Source: B10-G9 sp963712165 (GTDB taxonomy: Bacteria > Chloroflexota > Anaerolineae > Anaerolineales > UBA11858). Taken from it: a DNA stretch of 64,000 nt. The notes under the pieces are model-generated. The model had not been told where the DNA came from. It worked only from the letters and a program-made list of their open reading frames with translations, and made no database searches. The position numbers and the translations under genes were made by a program. Positions within the stretch are counted from its first letter, which is position 1. Each line of letters begins with the position of its first letter. Below are positions 25,731 to 35,117 of the stretch, piece after piece. The stretch lies in NCBI GenBank assembly GCA_963712165.1, contig CAVQGY010000002.1:930001-994000 (forward strand), read 5' to 3'.

Positions 25731-26792
25731 ATGGCCACTGAAACTTCTCAAACAAAGCCTAATTTTCTTACCAGGAATTTAGGATTGCTGATCATCCTCC
25801 TGTTATTATCCGCGTTGCCCTTTATCGTGGGGCTTTTGGAAGGCGCTACGCCGATCCAGGTCTGGCAGAATCAAGGGGGTACTTCCAAATTCGTGGAAGG
25901 ATTGGCGATCGAGGTCTTTATCCTGGCTATCTTTGCCCTCAGTTACGACCTGCTGTTTGGCATCACCGGCTTGCTCTCGCTGGGACACTCGATGTTTTTC
26001 GCTACCGGGGCGTATTTGGCGGGAGTTCTTTTAAAAAGCTTCCAGCTTCCATTAGGATCCGCCTTGCTCTGGATTCTCCTGGCTGCCATAGTTAATGCCA
26101 TCTTATTCGGGCTGGTGCTTCCCCGGGTGAAGGGCATCACTTTTGCCCTGGTGACTTTGGGTATTTCCTCTGTATTCCATATTGTGATCATGTCTCGCGA
26201 GTTGGGAGAATTTACCGGAGCAGATGTCGGCTTGCAGGGAGTGCCGATCCCGACTTATATCAGTCCGGCCACAGAGCGGCTGCGATTCTATTTTGTGGCT
26301 TTGGCCATGGTGGTTTTCTTCTACCTGCTTTACAAGAGATTCGTCTCGTCACCGGTGGGCCGGGTTTGTGTGGCTATCCGGGAGAATGAAGACCGAGCAT
26401 TGATGCTGGGCTACAACACTTTCTTGTTTAAAATGGCTGCCCTGATCCTTTCATCCATTACAGCTTCGATGGCGGGAGTGATCCATACTCTGTACCAGCC
26501 CATAGTATCCCCTAACACTGCCGGGTTGGGATACACGATAACAGCGCTGCTGGTAGTGTTGATTGGCGGTGTGGGCACCCTTAATGGAGCCCTTATCGGC
26601 GCGGTGGTTTACAGACTGCTGGACTTTGGCTTAAGGCGTTACCTGGGAGAGATCGCTAGTTTTGTGAACGGCACTATTTACATTCTCATCGTATTATTTC
26701 TACCCTATGGAATCGTCGGAACCTGGAAGATGAAATCCCTCAACATCCGCCAGGGTTGGCAGAGGCTGCTGGGTTATGTGAAGAAGGAATGA
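25731..26792 (+). CDS. livM: Liv-type ABC permease (LivM-like)
   Basis: 353 aa, about nine hydrophobic segments. Typical LivM blocks are present: LLFGITGLLSLGHSMFFATGAYLAG, the cytoplasmic-coupling region SPVGRVCVAIRENEDRALMLGYN, and VVLIGGVGTLNGALIGAVV. Length is normal, unlike its LivH partner. GAAGGAGTAG precedes the ATG three bases after the previous stop. It completes the importer and is the last gene of the operon, with a terminator just after it. Confidence 0.92.
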   Translation: MATETSQTKPNFLTRNLGLLIILLLLSALPFIVGLLEGATPIQVWQNQGGTSKFVEGLAIEVFILAIFALSYDLLFGITGLLSLGHSMFFATGAYLAGVLLKSFQLPLGSALLWILLAAIVNAILFGLVLPRVKGITFALVTLGISSVFHIVIMSRELGEFTGADVGLQGVPIPTYISPATERLRFYFVALAMVVFFYLLYKRFVSSPVGRVCVAIRENEDRALMLGYNTFLFKMAALILSSITASMAGVIHTLYQPIVSPNTAGLGYTITALLVVLIGGVGTLNGALIGAVVYRLLDFGLRRYLGEIASFVNGTIYILIVLFLPYGIVGTWKMKSLNIRQGWQRLLGYVKKE

Positions 26793-26849
26793 CAGCATCC
26801 CGTTCCCGGGAGATCGATCCTCTCAGAATGTGATAATTTGAAATAAAAA

Positions 26850-26876
26850 GAAACAGCCCGTACGGGGCTGTTTCTA
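26850..26876. terminator. Bidirectional terminator between livM and galK
   Basis: GAAACAGCCCG (26850-26860) pairs with the facing GGGGCTGTTTC (26864-26874) around TAC. It sits between convergent genes, with A-rich sequence on the left and T residues within the right arm. Confidence 0.85.
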
Positions 26877-26885
26877 GGTTTTTGA

Positions 26886-28034
26886 TTAAAAAGTGAGTTT
26901 TTCGAAACTTGTGCCGCCGACAGCCCTGGTGAGATAGATCCTGGGCTGCAAACCGGTCTGTTGCTGGTATTCCCGGTGGACGCTGGCCTGGAAGGAGTCA
27001 GCCTGCTCTTTTTCAACAAGGGCGACCGCGCATCCGCCGAACCCACCCCCGATCATGCGGGCCCCGTAACAGCCGATCTGGGCTTGGGCGATGGTTACCA
27101 TCTGGTCCATTTCCTCCCGGGAGACCTCAAAATCGTCCCGCAGGCTGATATGGCTTGCGTTCATCAGTTTTCCCAGTTCCTCAGCATCGCCATTTTGCAT
27201 GGCTTGCTCTGCTTCCAGTACTCGCTGATTGGCTGTGATCACATGATGGGCGCGTCTGTAAAGAGTGTGATTAAATAATCCTTTCTTTTCCTCCAGCGCA
27301 GCCAAGCTGAGATCCCGCAGGGCGGAGAGGCCAAAATAGCAGGCGGTAGCTTCGCATTGGGCCCGCCTATCGTTGTACTCGGATTCCACCAATCCGCGGC
27401 GGGTAGCCGTATCGAGGATCATTATCCGAGCCTGTTTGAGCATTGGAACCTGGCGAGTCTCAAGGCTCCGGCAGTCGATCAATAGTGCGTGATCCTCCTT
27501 CCCGCAGGCCGAGACCATCTGGTCCATGATCCCCGAATTGACTCCCAACCAGCGGTTTTCAGCCTTCTGGCAGGCCAAGGCTATCCGTATAGGATCCCAT
27601 TCCAGGTCGGATACCAGGAGAAAGGCGCGGGCCAGGGCAAGTTCCAAGGCAGCAGAGGAGGATAATCCGGCGCCGATAGGCACGTCTCCCGCAAAGACTC
27701 CCTCCCAACCTTTCAGCGAATACCCATCTTCCTGAAGCGCCCAGGCCACTCCCTTGATATATTCCTGCCATCCAGGACTGCTTTTTGTGAAATCATCCAG
27801 ATCAAAAGTCAAATTTTCACCCATATCGAGTGACTTGATCCGGATCTGGCGGTCAGCCCGGGGGCGCAGTGCAACCCAGGTGGCATGATTGATCGCCATG
27901 GGCAGGACAAAGCCGTCATTATAGTCCGTATGCTCGCCGATGATATTGACCCGGCCCGGGGAACGGGTGATCCAGTGAGGATCACTGTTAAATTGTTTTT
28001 GAAAAGCCTGAATAACTTTTTCTTTGACTGTCAT
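26886..28034 (-). CDS. galK: Galactokinase
   Basis: 382 aa from the ATG at 28034, which has AGGA at the right distance; an upstream GTG/ATG extension to 28073 has none. The galactokinase signature RSPGRVNIIGEHTDYNDGFVLP is complete, followed by the GHMP ATP-binding loop PIGAGLSSSAALELALA and the C-terminal MIGGGFGGCAVALV motif. The catalytic Asp lies in the GVNSGIMDQM block. It phosphorylates galactose at C1 in the Leloir pathway. No galT or galE is adjacent, and the next gene is on the other strand, so it is monocistronic here. Confidence 0.96.
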   Translation of the reverse strand: MTVKEKVIQAFQKQFNSDPHWITRSPGRVNIIGEHTDYNDGFVLPMAINHATWVALRPRADRQIRIKSLDMGENLTFDLDDFTKSSPGWQEYIKGVAWALQEDGYSLKGWEGVFAGDVPIGAGLSSSAALELALARAFLLVSDLEWDPIRIALACQKAENRWLGVNSGIMDQMVSACGKEDHALLIDCRSLETRQVPMLKQARIMILDTATRRGLVESEYNDRRAQCEATACYFGLSALRDLSLAALEEKKGLFNHTLYRRAHHVITANQRVLEAEQAMQNGDAEELGKLMNASHISLRDDFEVSREEMDQMVTIAQAQIGCYGARMIGGGFGGCAVALVEKEQADSFQASVHREYQQQTGLQPRIYLTRAVGGTSFEKLTF

Positions 28035-28332
28035 GGATTTGTCCTGGAAACACCAAGATAAAGGCAGTTCCAACTGGATCAGTTGGCTAGCTAAAAGTAT
28101 AGCACAGCCAGGGAGGGAGACTTATCATACGAATACCAATTCCAGAGGAGTATTGATTGTATAATGGGTCTATCCTTGCCTTGATGGGGAAAACTGGTAG
28201 ATGAAAGTAAACATCCATGATTTGTCTGTCCTGCGCTGTGACCGCTGACAAGACCAAGGACATTGGAATCGCGAGGTTGTTGCCTTGGGTGTGACCAGCC
28301 CCTGGTTCCCCTCTGCTCAATCTCAACAATTA

Positions 28333-28341
28333 TGCTAAAAT
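28333..28341 (+). promoter_or_regulatory. Extended -10 promoter upstream of the phosphatase gene
   Basis: TGC + TAAAAT, leaving a leader of about 155 bases. It is the only clear element in the 470-base gap between galK and the phosphatase gene; I see no credible gene there. Confidence 0.35.
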
Positions 28342-28506
28342 ACTGGTTTGTACATATGGGGGGCAAGGCAGTCCTCAGCCAGGATGGAGGATTGGTAAAA
28401 TTCTTGCATGATATGCGTTTGACAGAAAGGGAATTAAACATCACACTGCTGCAGAACGCTGCTCCGGTGTTTAAATGACTTTTGACACATGCTGAAGAGT
28501 ATTTCT

Positions 28507-29865
28507 ATGAAAAAAGGGCTGCTTTCTACCGGGTTGATCTTGTTGGTGACGCTAGTCTCTTCCTGCCACGCGATACCCACCCTGCCTCCCCCGGACTCGA
28601 CGATCGGGCTCGGCGCGCTGGATTCGACTACCGCACCTCCTGAAATCCTCAAAGTTGAGGAAAATCTACCTTCTTTGACCTTCACACTCGAGCCGACCCT
28701 GATAGCATCCCCTACTGAAATGCCAACACAAACTTCGGTTCCTTCAGTTACTCCAACAATCCCACCGACACCAACCCAATCCCCCACGCCAACCCAACCC
28801 CTCAATGAGTATAATTCCTACCTTCAAAATGTGACTCGGGAATCAATCACGATAATGTGGCAAACTCCTATTCGCTACAGCTGGAGCAGGTTACGCTACC
28901 GATTGGTAGGTGATGCAACCTGGATCGAAAAGTCCGTCTTTGAAAAAACAAAGTTTCACGAAATCTCCCTTCTGGGACTTATCCCAGACACCACCTATGA
29001 ATATCAAGTAAGCATGGACGGCAGCAGCCAGTGGAGTCCCTCCAGGCCAGCTATTTTTACCACCGCCCCAGATGCCAGCCAAACCTTCCGGGCAGTTGTG
29101 TACGGAGATTCCCGGACCCTGCATGAGGAACATCGTGAGGTAATTCAATCAATAGCTAAGAACGAACCCGATATCCTATTTCACACCGGAGATTTTGTCG
29201 AGTACGGGATGAATTATGAGGATTGGGACAAAGAATTTTTCCATCCCGCGGCTGATCTAATTGCCAATGTTCCCCTCTATCCAGTCCTTGGAAATCATGA
29301 ATACAATGGGGAGGAACAGATGTGGTTTTATGATTTCTTCTCTCCTCCGGGGAACGAAGAATGGTATGCCTTTACCTACGGATGTGCCAGGTTTGTCATC
29401 CTTGATTCCAATTTTAGATTCACGCCTGGATACGAACAGCATACATGGCTGGTGGAGGAATTCCAGTCATCTGGTTATATCAATTCGAAATGGCAAATTG
29501 TGCTTTTACATCATCCCCCTTATACCAGCGGCAGTCATCGTGGAGACGAAGTTCCAATCACTGATTACCTGGTCCCTCTATTTGAAGCAAATGGCGTGGA
29601 TATGGTTTTCTCAGGGCACAATCACCAATATGAACGCAGTTTCAAGGATGGTATCTATTACATCGTTACAGCAGGGGGAGGTGCTTGGTTATATGGTTTC
29701 CCCAATGAATCTCTCAATCCTTACTCGCAAGTTCGTAATTCCATCTATCATCACACCACACTTGATTTCCACTGTTCGGATGATTATCTAGAATTGAATG
29801 CCTGGGATGTTTCCCTCAACCTGATTGATGGTCCGGTCCTCCTGGAATCAACGATGGACGAATGA
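28507..29865 (+). CDS. Secreted purple-acid-phosphatase-like metallophosphoesterase lipoprotein
   Basis: 452 aa from the ATG at 28507, eight bases after GAAGAG. Signal peptide with lipobox LVSSC, then about 80 residues of Pro/Thr/Ser-rich linker. A fibronectin-III-like domain typical of purple acid phosphatases follows (SYLQNVTRESITIMWQTP, later TTYEYQV). The catalytic domain has all the metallophosphoesterase blocks in order: VVYGDSR, HTGDFVEYG, GNHEYN, LLHHPPY, and GHNHQYER. It would remove phosphate from organic esters at the cell surface. It stands alone upstream of the VTC/CotH module; a functional link through phosphate is possible but not shown. Confidence 0.9.
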   Translation: MKKGLLSTGLILLVTLVSSCHAIPTLPPPDSTIGLGALDSTTAPPEILKVEENLPSLTFTLEPTLIASPTEMPTQTSVPSVTPTIPPTPTQSPTPTQPLNEYNSYLQNVTRESITIMWQTPIRYSWSRLRYRLVGDATWIEKSVFEKTKFHEISLLGLIPDTTYEYQVSMDGSSQWSPSRPAIFTTAPDASQTFRAVVYGDSRTLHEEHREVIQSIAKNEPDILFHTGDFVEYGMNYEDWDKEFFHPAADLIANVPLYPVLGNHEYNGEEQMWFYDFFSPPGNEEWYAFTYGCARFVILDSNFRFTPGYEQHTWLVEEFQSSGYINSKWQIVLLHHPPYTSGSHRGDEVPITDYLVPLFEANGVDMVFSGHNHQYERSFKDGIYYIVTAGGGAWLYGFPNESLNPYSQVRNSIYHHTTLDFHCSDDYLELNAWDVSLNLIDGPVLLESTMDE

Positions 29866-30039
29866 TGTAGACGGATATTTCTCAGACACACATCGTATTA
29901 CCCCTATTTAACAACTTCATCCAAGTAGAAACTTTGGAGGAAAACCTCTATTCGTTGATTAAATCCATGATATTGGAGTTGCAGATCATTCTCCCCTGGT
30001 TCAAGTAGTAATACAGGCGCCCTCCCCCTAATTTCAACA

Positions 30040-30048
30040 TGTTATACT
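30040..30048 (+). promoter_or_regulatory. Extended -10 promoter of the VTC/DUF4956/CotH operon
   Basis: TGT + TATACT, 29 bases before the ATG at 30078. No -35 recognised. Confidence 0.45.
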
Positions 30049-30077
30049 AACAAAATAACTGTTGAAAAGTATAGGCT

Positions 30078-30752
30078 ATGTATAGAAACGAATTGAAGTA
30101 TATTATCAACCCCCATCAAAAAAATTTGATGGCAATTAAATTACGCAACTTATGCCAGCGGGATTCCTTTAGTGATGCAGCTGGGGGATATTTGATTTCA
30201 AGTTTATATTTTGATGACTATCATCAAAGTGCATTTTTTGATAAGACGAACGGGATCAGAGATCGAAAGAAATTCAGGATTCGTGTTTATAATTATCAAT
30301 CTGATGTCATTAAACTTGAAAGAAAAATCAAACGGGGAAATCTAACAGATAAATCGCACCTTGAAATCTCAAGGGAAGAATATGATCAACTGGTCAGTGG
30401 CGATGTGAGTTTTTTGAGCCATAAAGATGATGGTGTTGCGAAAGATTTTTATCTTTATTATCGGACTAAGAAATTACGTTCAAGGGCAGTGGTCGAATAT
30501 CGTCGTGAAGCGTATATCTATAGATATGGAGATGTGCGAATTTGTTTTGATACTTTTCTTAAGTCAGGGATTTTTCAAGATGATTTGTTCTCAAATGGGC
30601 ATAGGATCTCAGTGATCCCTCCCGATCAGATTATTCTCGAAGTGAAATACACAGGATATCTCCCTGATGTTATTCGAAATCTTATTCAATTAAACAACCT
30701 TCAAAGGCAATCTGTCTCAAAATATGCTAAGTGTTTTGTTGTTGGTTTGTAG
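30078..30752 (+). CDS. VTC-domain protein (polyphosphate polymerase-like)
   Basis: 224 aa. N-terminal RNELKYIINPHQ and the YLISSLYFDDYHQSAFFDK block are typical of the VTC domain, the catalytic tunnel of yeast polyphosphate polymerase Vtc4. Basic strand residues follow (KKFRIRVYNY, KLERKIKRG), with a conserved Glu in ILEVKYTGYLP. Bacterial VTC proteins are commonly encoded next to DUF4956 and CotH-type genes, as here. The DNA is clearly more AT-rich than the surroundings. Catalysis of polyphosphate synthesis in this clade is inferred; a triphosphate-tunnel enzyme with another substrate is the main alternative. Confidence 0.85.
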   Translation: MYRNELKYIINPHQKNLMAIKLRNLCQRDSFSDAAGGYLISSLYFDDYHQSAFFDKTNGIRDRKKFRIRVYNYQSDVIKLERKIKRGNLTDKSHLEISREEYDQLVSGDVSFLSHKDDGVAKDFYLYYRTKKLRSRAVVEYRREAYIYRYGDVRICFDTFLKSGIFQDDLFSNGHRISVIPPDQIILEVKYTGYLPDVIRNLIQLNNLQRQSVSKYAKCFVVGL

Positions 30753-30768
30753 ATAAAAAGGAAGAAAT

Positions 30769-31437
30769 ATGACTTGGAACGATTTTTTTCAAAACACCGA
30801 TTTTTTTACAGCTGATCTATCCGTGGCCTCAATTGCATATACGTTGCTTTTTTCATTTGCGTTAGGTTTGTTCATCTTTTTTATCTATCGGGTCAGTTAT
30901 CAGGGTGTGATGTATTCAAAGACATTTAATGTGACTTTGATCGCTATATCTATGATTACCACATCCATTATCTTGGCGATCTCGAGTAATATCATATTGT
31001 CCCTGGGCATGGTCGGGGCGTTGTCAATTGTACGATTTCGTACAGCTATCAAAGATCCAATTGATGTGGCTTATCTGTTCTGGGCAGTCAGCACGGGCAT
31101 CACTAGCGGCGCAGGGCTTTGGATGTTAGCGTTGATGTCTTCTTTTGTAACTGGAATCATTTTATTTGTTCTATCCAAGATATCAGATGTGAATACGCCT
31201 TATTTATGTGTGATCTCTTATCAGACAGAAGACACGAATGATCTGGTTTTTGAGCTGATTGAAAATGAAGCCAAAAGGTATCGATTGAAATCCAAAGTTT
31301 TTGATGGCAAAAATTATGAGCTAACAATAGAGATCAGAAGCAGAAAAAAGACGGATGGTCTCGTAAACAAGATAGGGGGAATTGATCATGTAAATTCAGT
31401 CGCGCTGCTTGGTTATGATGGCGATTTTGCTGTTTAG
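30769..31437 (+). CDS. DUF4956 membrane protein
   Basis: 222 aa. Four hydrophobic segments in the first 145 residues (YTLLFSFALGLFIFFIY and others), with the conserved LSLGMVGALSIVRFRTAIKDPID block of DUF4956 and FWAVSTGITSGAG. The C-terminal third is soluble and probably cytoplasmic. AAGGAAG precedes the ATG. It lies between the VTC and CotH genes with 16- and 9-base gaps, so it is surely co-expressed. No biochemical function is established for the family; linkage suggests it works with the VTC protein at the membrane. Confidence 0.88.
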   Translation: MTWNDFFQNTDFFTADLSVASIAYTLLFSFALGLFIFFIYRVSYQGVMYSKTFNVTLIAISMITTSIILAISSNIILSLGMVGALSIVRFRTAIKDPIDVAYLFWAVSTGITSGAGLWMLALMSSFVTGIILFVLSKISDVNTPYLCVISYQTEDTNDLVFELIENEAKRYRLKSKVFDGKNYELTIEIRSRKKTDGLVNKIGGIDHVNSVALLGYDGDFAV

Positions 31438-31446
31438 GAACCAGCA

Positions 31447-34400
31447 ATGATTAAATCAAGTTCTCCTTTTTCCAGGATTCTGATTGTAATTATTGGATTT
31501 TGTTTAATTGCCGGTTTTGTGTTCGCCATGGTTGAATATGAAAAGAGAATCGCAGCTGAAATTGAACGCAAACAATTGGATATTAAAAGCCAGAATCTGA
31601 ATTTCCAAAAACAGTCAAAGGTCATTATCACGGAAGCAATGTCATCCAATTCCATGACGATTCTGGATGGCTTTGGTTCAAGTTCAGATTGGATAGAATT
31701 CTATAATCCGGGCGACGAGGCCATTAACCTCAAGGATGCGGGACTATCTACAAATATTGATAACCCCATGATGTGGGTGTTCCCGGATTTTGAGATTGGC
31801 GCAGGGGAATATAGGATTGTATTTGCTTCGGGCTTAAACGAAGTGGACGATTCCGAGAATTTGCATTTGAATTTTAAGTTAAATGCTGAATTTGGCGAAA
31901 CGCTTTATTTTACATCTGCCCTGGGTACGTTGATGTCTACTATTGAACTGCCTCCGTTGGATAGCGACATCTCCTACGGAGTTGATGAAGCAGGTGCCTG
32001 GTTATATTTTAATCATCCAACGCCTAATGAAAAAAATGGCCTGGATGGCCAAGGGACAGCGGATTTTAAGGTTTACATAGATTCCCCTTTGATGATCACT
32101 GAATATATGATCAATAATCGATCCGTGCTTTATGACGAGGACGGAGATTTTGTTGATTGGGTTGAATTCTATAATGACAGTGATGAACCATTTTCTTTAA
32201 CCCAGCTTTATTTTTCAGACGATAAAACGGATCTTCGAAAATGGGCGTTCCCCAATATCGTTATTGAGCCAAAATCTTATTTGGTTATTTTTGCATCTGG
32301 AAAAGACAGGGTAACTGAAAATGTGCATACCAATTTCCGTTTATCCCCATTTGAGACCTTGGTGATTTCCACTCTATATAGTGAAATCCTGGTTGAATTA
32401 GCTATCGATCCTTTAGTTGAGGATATCTCAAGAGGAATCAAGGGTGATGAATGGGTTTATTTTCCTGAGCCTACGCCAGGTAAGGAAAATAACATCAAAA
32501 TCAGTACAACTATGGACACTATTGCAGAAAGAAATCCCGGATCAAGGATTATCATCAACGAATTTATGCCTAACAACCGATATGGCATATTGGATGCATA
32601 CGGCAAGTCAAGTGACTGGATAGAGATATACAATCCCACAGATGCTGATGTGTCATTAAAAGGGTTTGCTCTCTCAGATGATGCTGCTGCCCCTTTGAAA
32701 TGGCTATTCCCGGAAAGCGCCGTGCTGCCTGCGGGTGAATATCTGGTTGTCTTTGCAAGCGGCAATGATGAAGTAAAAAACGGAGAGTACCATACCAATT
32801 TTTCTCTCAGTTCAAATGATGAAGTAATACTGCTGTCAGGGCCGAATGCGGCTGTTGTCGACAGCATGGTTGTCGAGCAATTACCCGGGAATGTATCCAA
32901 AGGCAGAACTATGGATGGCGAAATAGCTTATTTCTCTGTTCCTACACCCGGCAGATTAAATGACACTTATCCGATCAATCAACTGGATTCCGAAGTTGAT
33001 ATCATTTTACAAGACCTTTATATTAATGAAGTCGCGGCATCCAAAATAAATCTTAACAGAACGGGATATCAGGGATTGATTGAATATATTGAGCTTTTCA
33101 ACGACGGCAGTGAAAATATAAACTTATCCGGTTATTCTATATCAGTCGGTCCGGACAGGGAGTTTTTTTTTGACAATATAACAATAAAAGCAGGTAAATA
33201 CTTGCTGCTTCTTGCGAAAGGCGGCATACCGGCTGCCGGAGAATCAATCGCAATTGAGGATATACGCTTAAACGGAGCCGGAGAAACATTAATCTTAAAA
33301 GACAATACCGGTAAAATAATAGACTACTTAGAGACAGGCTATATTTTAGGCGACTACAGCTTTGGCCGCTCGGCAGATAATAAATACAAAGAAATCTTCT
33401 TTGATACAAAAACACCTGGAGAGAAAAACAGCGACAGGGAATTAATATCTGTCTGTGCCAAACCCACATTTTCTGCAATGGGAGGTATGGTTTCTGAAAA
33501 AAGCATTGTGGTGGAACTCAATGCTGAAGCAGGCACGATCATCAAATATACGACAAACGGAAATGAGCCGACATCAACATCTGCAACATACACCAATCCA
33601 ATAACAATCAATGAGAACACCGTCATCAGAGCCATAGCAATCAGCGAGGGCAAACTGCCCAGCGCCATAGCAAGCAGTACGTATATATTTGATAAAACAC
33701 ACGACATTCCGATTATGTGTATATCCTCAGGCAACTATGGTCTGTTCAGCTCTGACCATGGTATCTATGCAGCCGGCAAAGGGCACACCGACTCTGAATT
33801 TCCATTCTTCACTGCAAATTACTGGTGGGATGCCGAACGCCCTGTATCAATTGAATATTATGAAACTGACGGGAAATTAGCCCTTGACTTTAATGCCGGC
33901 ATCCAGATATACGGAGGTTTTTCACGCGCGCTTGCACAAAAATCATTTATCGTTCATATGCGTGACGAATACGGCCTAGATGACCTCTACTACCCCTTTT
34001 TTGAAGGATCTGATGTAAACATATATGAAGATTTTATATTGCGCAACGGCGGACAGGATACACGAACGAAAATGATAGACTATTATGTCTCAAAGTGCGC
34101 TATAGAGGAAGGAAATCAAGACGGTATGCGTGGTCAGCCCGTAGCTGTCTATCTCAACGGAGAATACTGGGGAATCTATAACATTAGAGAAAGATTAAAT
34201 GCAGATTATTTATCCCATCATTACAATCTTGACACCGATAATATCAATATTATTGCTGCAACCGGCGTTGCCCTGCACGGCAATAATGAAGACTGGCTTC
34301 AACTAGAAGAATTCTGTATCGGCAATGATTTCACTATACCGGAAAACTACGAGAAATTGACAAATTGGATTGATATCGAAAACTTTACCGATTATATTAT

Positions 34401-34911
34401 TTTCCAGACATTTTTTTCAAACACCGATTCCGGCAATATCAAATTCTGGCGGGATGAATCCAAAACCATGAAATGGCGCGTATTATTTTATGATGTGGAT
34501 GTATCATTACGCGAAAACAGCTCTCACCTCGAAATGATCAAAAGGATGTTCGGACAATCCGGCGGATATATCGGGTTTAGCCCTCATATACAAAAAGCCC
34601 TGATCCAAAATCCTCAATACCAAGAATACTTTTTGCAGAGGTATGCTTATTATCTTAGAGAGGTTTTTACAGATGAATACCTGGAAAGCGGAATTGATAA
34701 AATTGCTGATACCATGAAAAATGAAATGGTTTATCAAACACAGAGATGGGAAGTTTACGGCTCATATGATCAATGGCTGGAAAGTGTAGAGATTTTTAAA
34801 AACAATGCACTAGGCCGCGGCGAAATTGTTGCCGGTGAGCTGCAATATTTTCTGAATGTTGATGATGACAAAATGAAGGAATTAATCCCATGGTACCAGC
34901 CTGGTCAATAG
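31447..34911 (+). CDS. CotH-kinase protein with lamin-tail domains
   Basis: 1154 aa. An N-terminal membrane anchor (about residues 9-30), four lamin-tail (LTD) domains starting near 57, 214, 367 and 523 (each with the DWIEFYNP or equivalent block), a chitobiase C-terminal-like domain near 671-745 (TIIKYTTNGNEPTS), and a CotH kinase-like domain from about 753. In the kinase, VAVYLNGEYWGIYNIRERL and the metal-type LFYDVDVSL are clear. CotH proteins phosphorylate secreted proteins in spore coats and other settings; here the product would face outward. From about 33000 the gene switches to ATA-rich isoleucine codons, suggesting a mosaic origin. Third gene of the VTC operon. Confidence 0.88.
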   Translation: MIKSSSPFSRILIVIIGFCLIAGFVFAMVEYEKRIAAEIERKQLDIKSQNLNFQKQSKVIITEAMSSNSMTILDGFGSSSDWIEFYNPGDEAINLKDAGLSTNIDNPMMWVFPDFEIGAGEYRIVFASGLNEVDDSENLHLNFKLNAEFGETLYFTSALGTLMSTIELPPLDSDISYGVDEAGAWLYFNHPTPNEKNGLDGQGTADFKVYIDSPLMITEYMINNRSVLYDEDGDFVDWVEFYNDSDEPFSLTQLYFSDDKTDLRKWAFPNIVIEPKSYLVIFASGKDRVTENVHTNFRLSPFETLVISTLYSEILVELAIDPLVEDISRGIKGDEWVYFPEPTPGKENNIKISTTMDTIAERNPGSRIIINEFMPNNRYGILDAYGKSSDWIEIYNPTDADVSLKGFALSDDAAAPLKWLFPESAVLPAGEYLVVFASGNDEVKNGEYHTNFSLSSNDEVILLSGPNAAVVDSMVVEQLPGNVSKGRTMDGEIAYFSVPTPGRLNDTYPINQLDSEVDIILQDLYINEVAASKINLNRTGYQGLIEYIELFNDGSENINLSGYSISVGPDREFFFDNITIKAGKYLLLLAKGGIPAAGESIAIEDIRLNGAGETLILKDNTGKIIDYLETGYILGDYSFGRSADNKYKEIFFDTKTPGEKNSDRELISVCAKPTFSAMGGMVSEKSIVVELNAEAGTIIKYTTNGNEPTSTSATYTNPITINENTVIRAIAISEGKLPSAIASSTYIFDKTHDIPIMCISSGNYGLFSSDHGIYAAGKGHTDSEFPFFTANYWWDAERPVSIEYYETDGKLALDFNAGIQIYGGFSRALAQKSFIVHMRDEYGLDDLYYPFFEGSDVNIYEDFILRNGGQDTRTKMIDYYVSKCAIEEGNQDGMRGQPVAVYLNGEYWGIYNIRERLNADYLSHHYNLDTDNINIIAATGVALHGNNEDWLQLEEFCIGNDFTIPENYEKLTNWIDIENFTDYIIFQTFFSNTDSGNIKFWRDESKTMKWRVLFYDVDVSLRENSSHLEMIKRMFGQSGGYIGFSPHIQKALIQNPQYQEYFLQRYAYYLREVFTDEYLESGIDKIADTMKNEMVYQTQRWEVYGSYDQWLESVEIFKNNALGRGEIVAGELQYFLNVDDDKMKELIPWYQPGQ

Positions 34912-35065
34912 TTTCTCTATATGACCTATCAAAATGCAGGCAAAGAAACAGCTGATAAGTTAGAACCAGTTTATTAACTTAATGCATTTCCTTATAGAAT
35001 GCCTTTTTCTGCCCAATACACTATTGGGTGATCTTTTAGGAAGCCATGGATTAGTATAAACACAA

Positions 35066-35092
35066 AAAACGCCCCGAATCCGGGGCGTTTTC
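35066..35092. terminator. Bidirectional terminator between cotH-like and cytochrome genes
   Basis: AAAACGCCCCG (from 35066) pairs with CGGGGCGTTTT (from 35080) around a short loop, with A and T flanks. The genes converge here. Confidence 0.9.
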
Positions 35093-35117
35093 CTTGGATA
35101 TGATCATTTTTTACATA

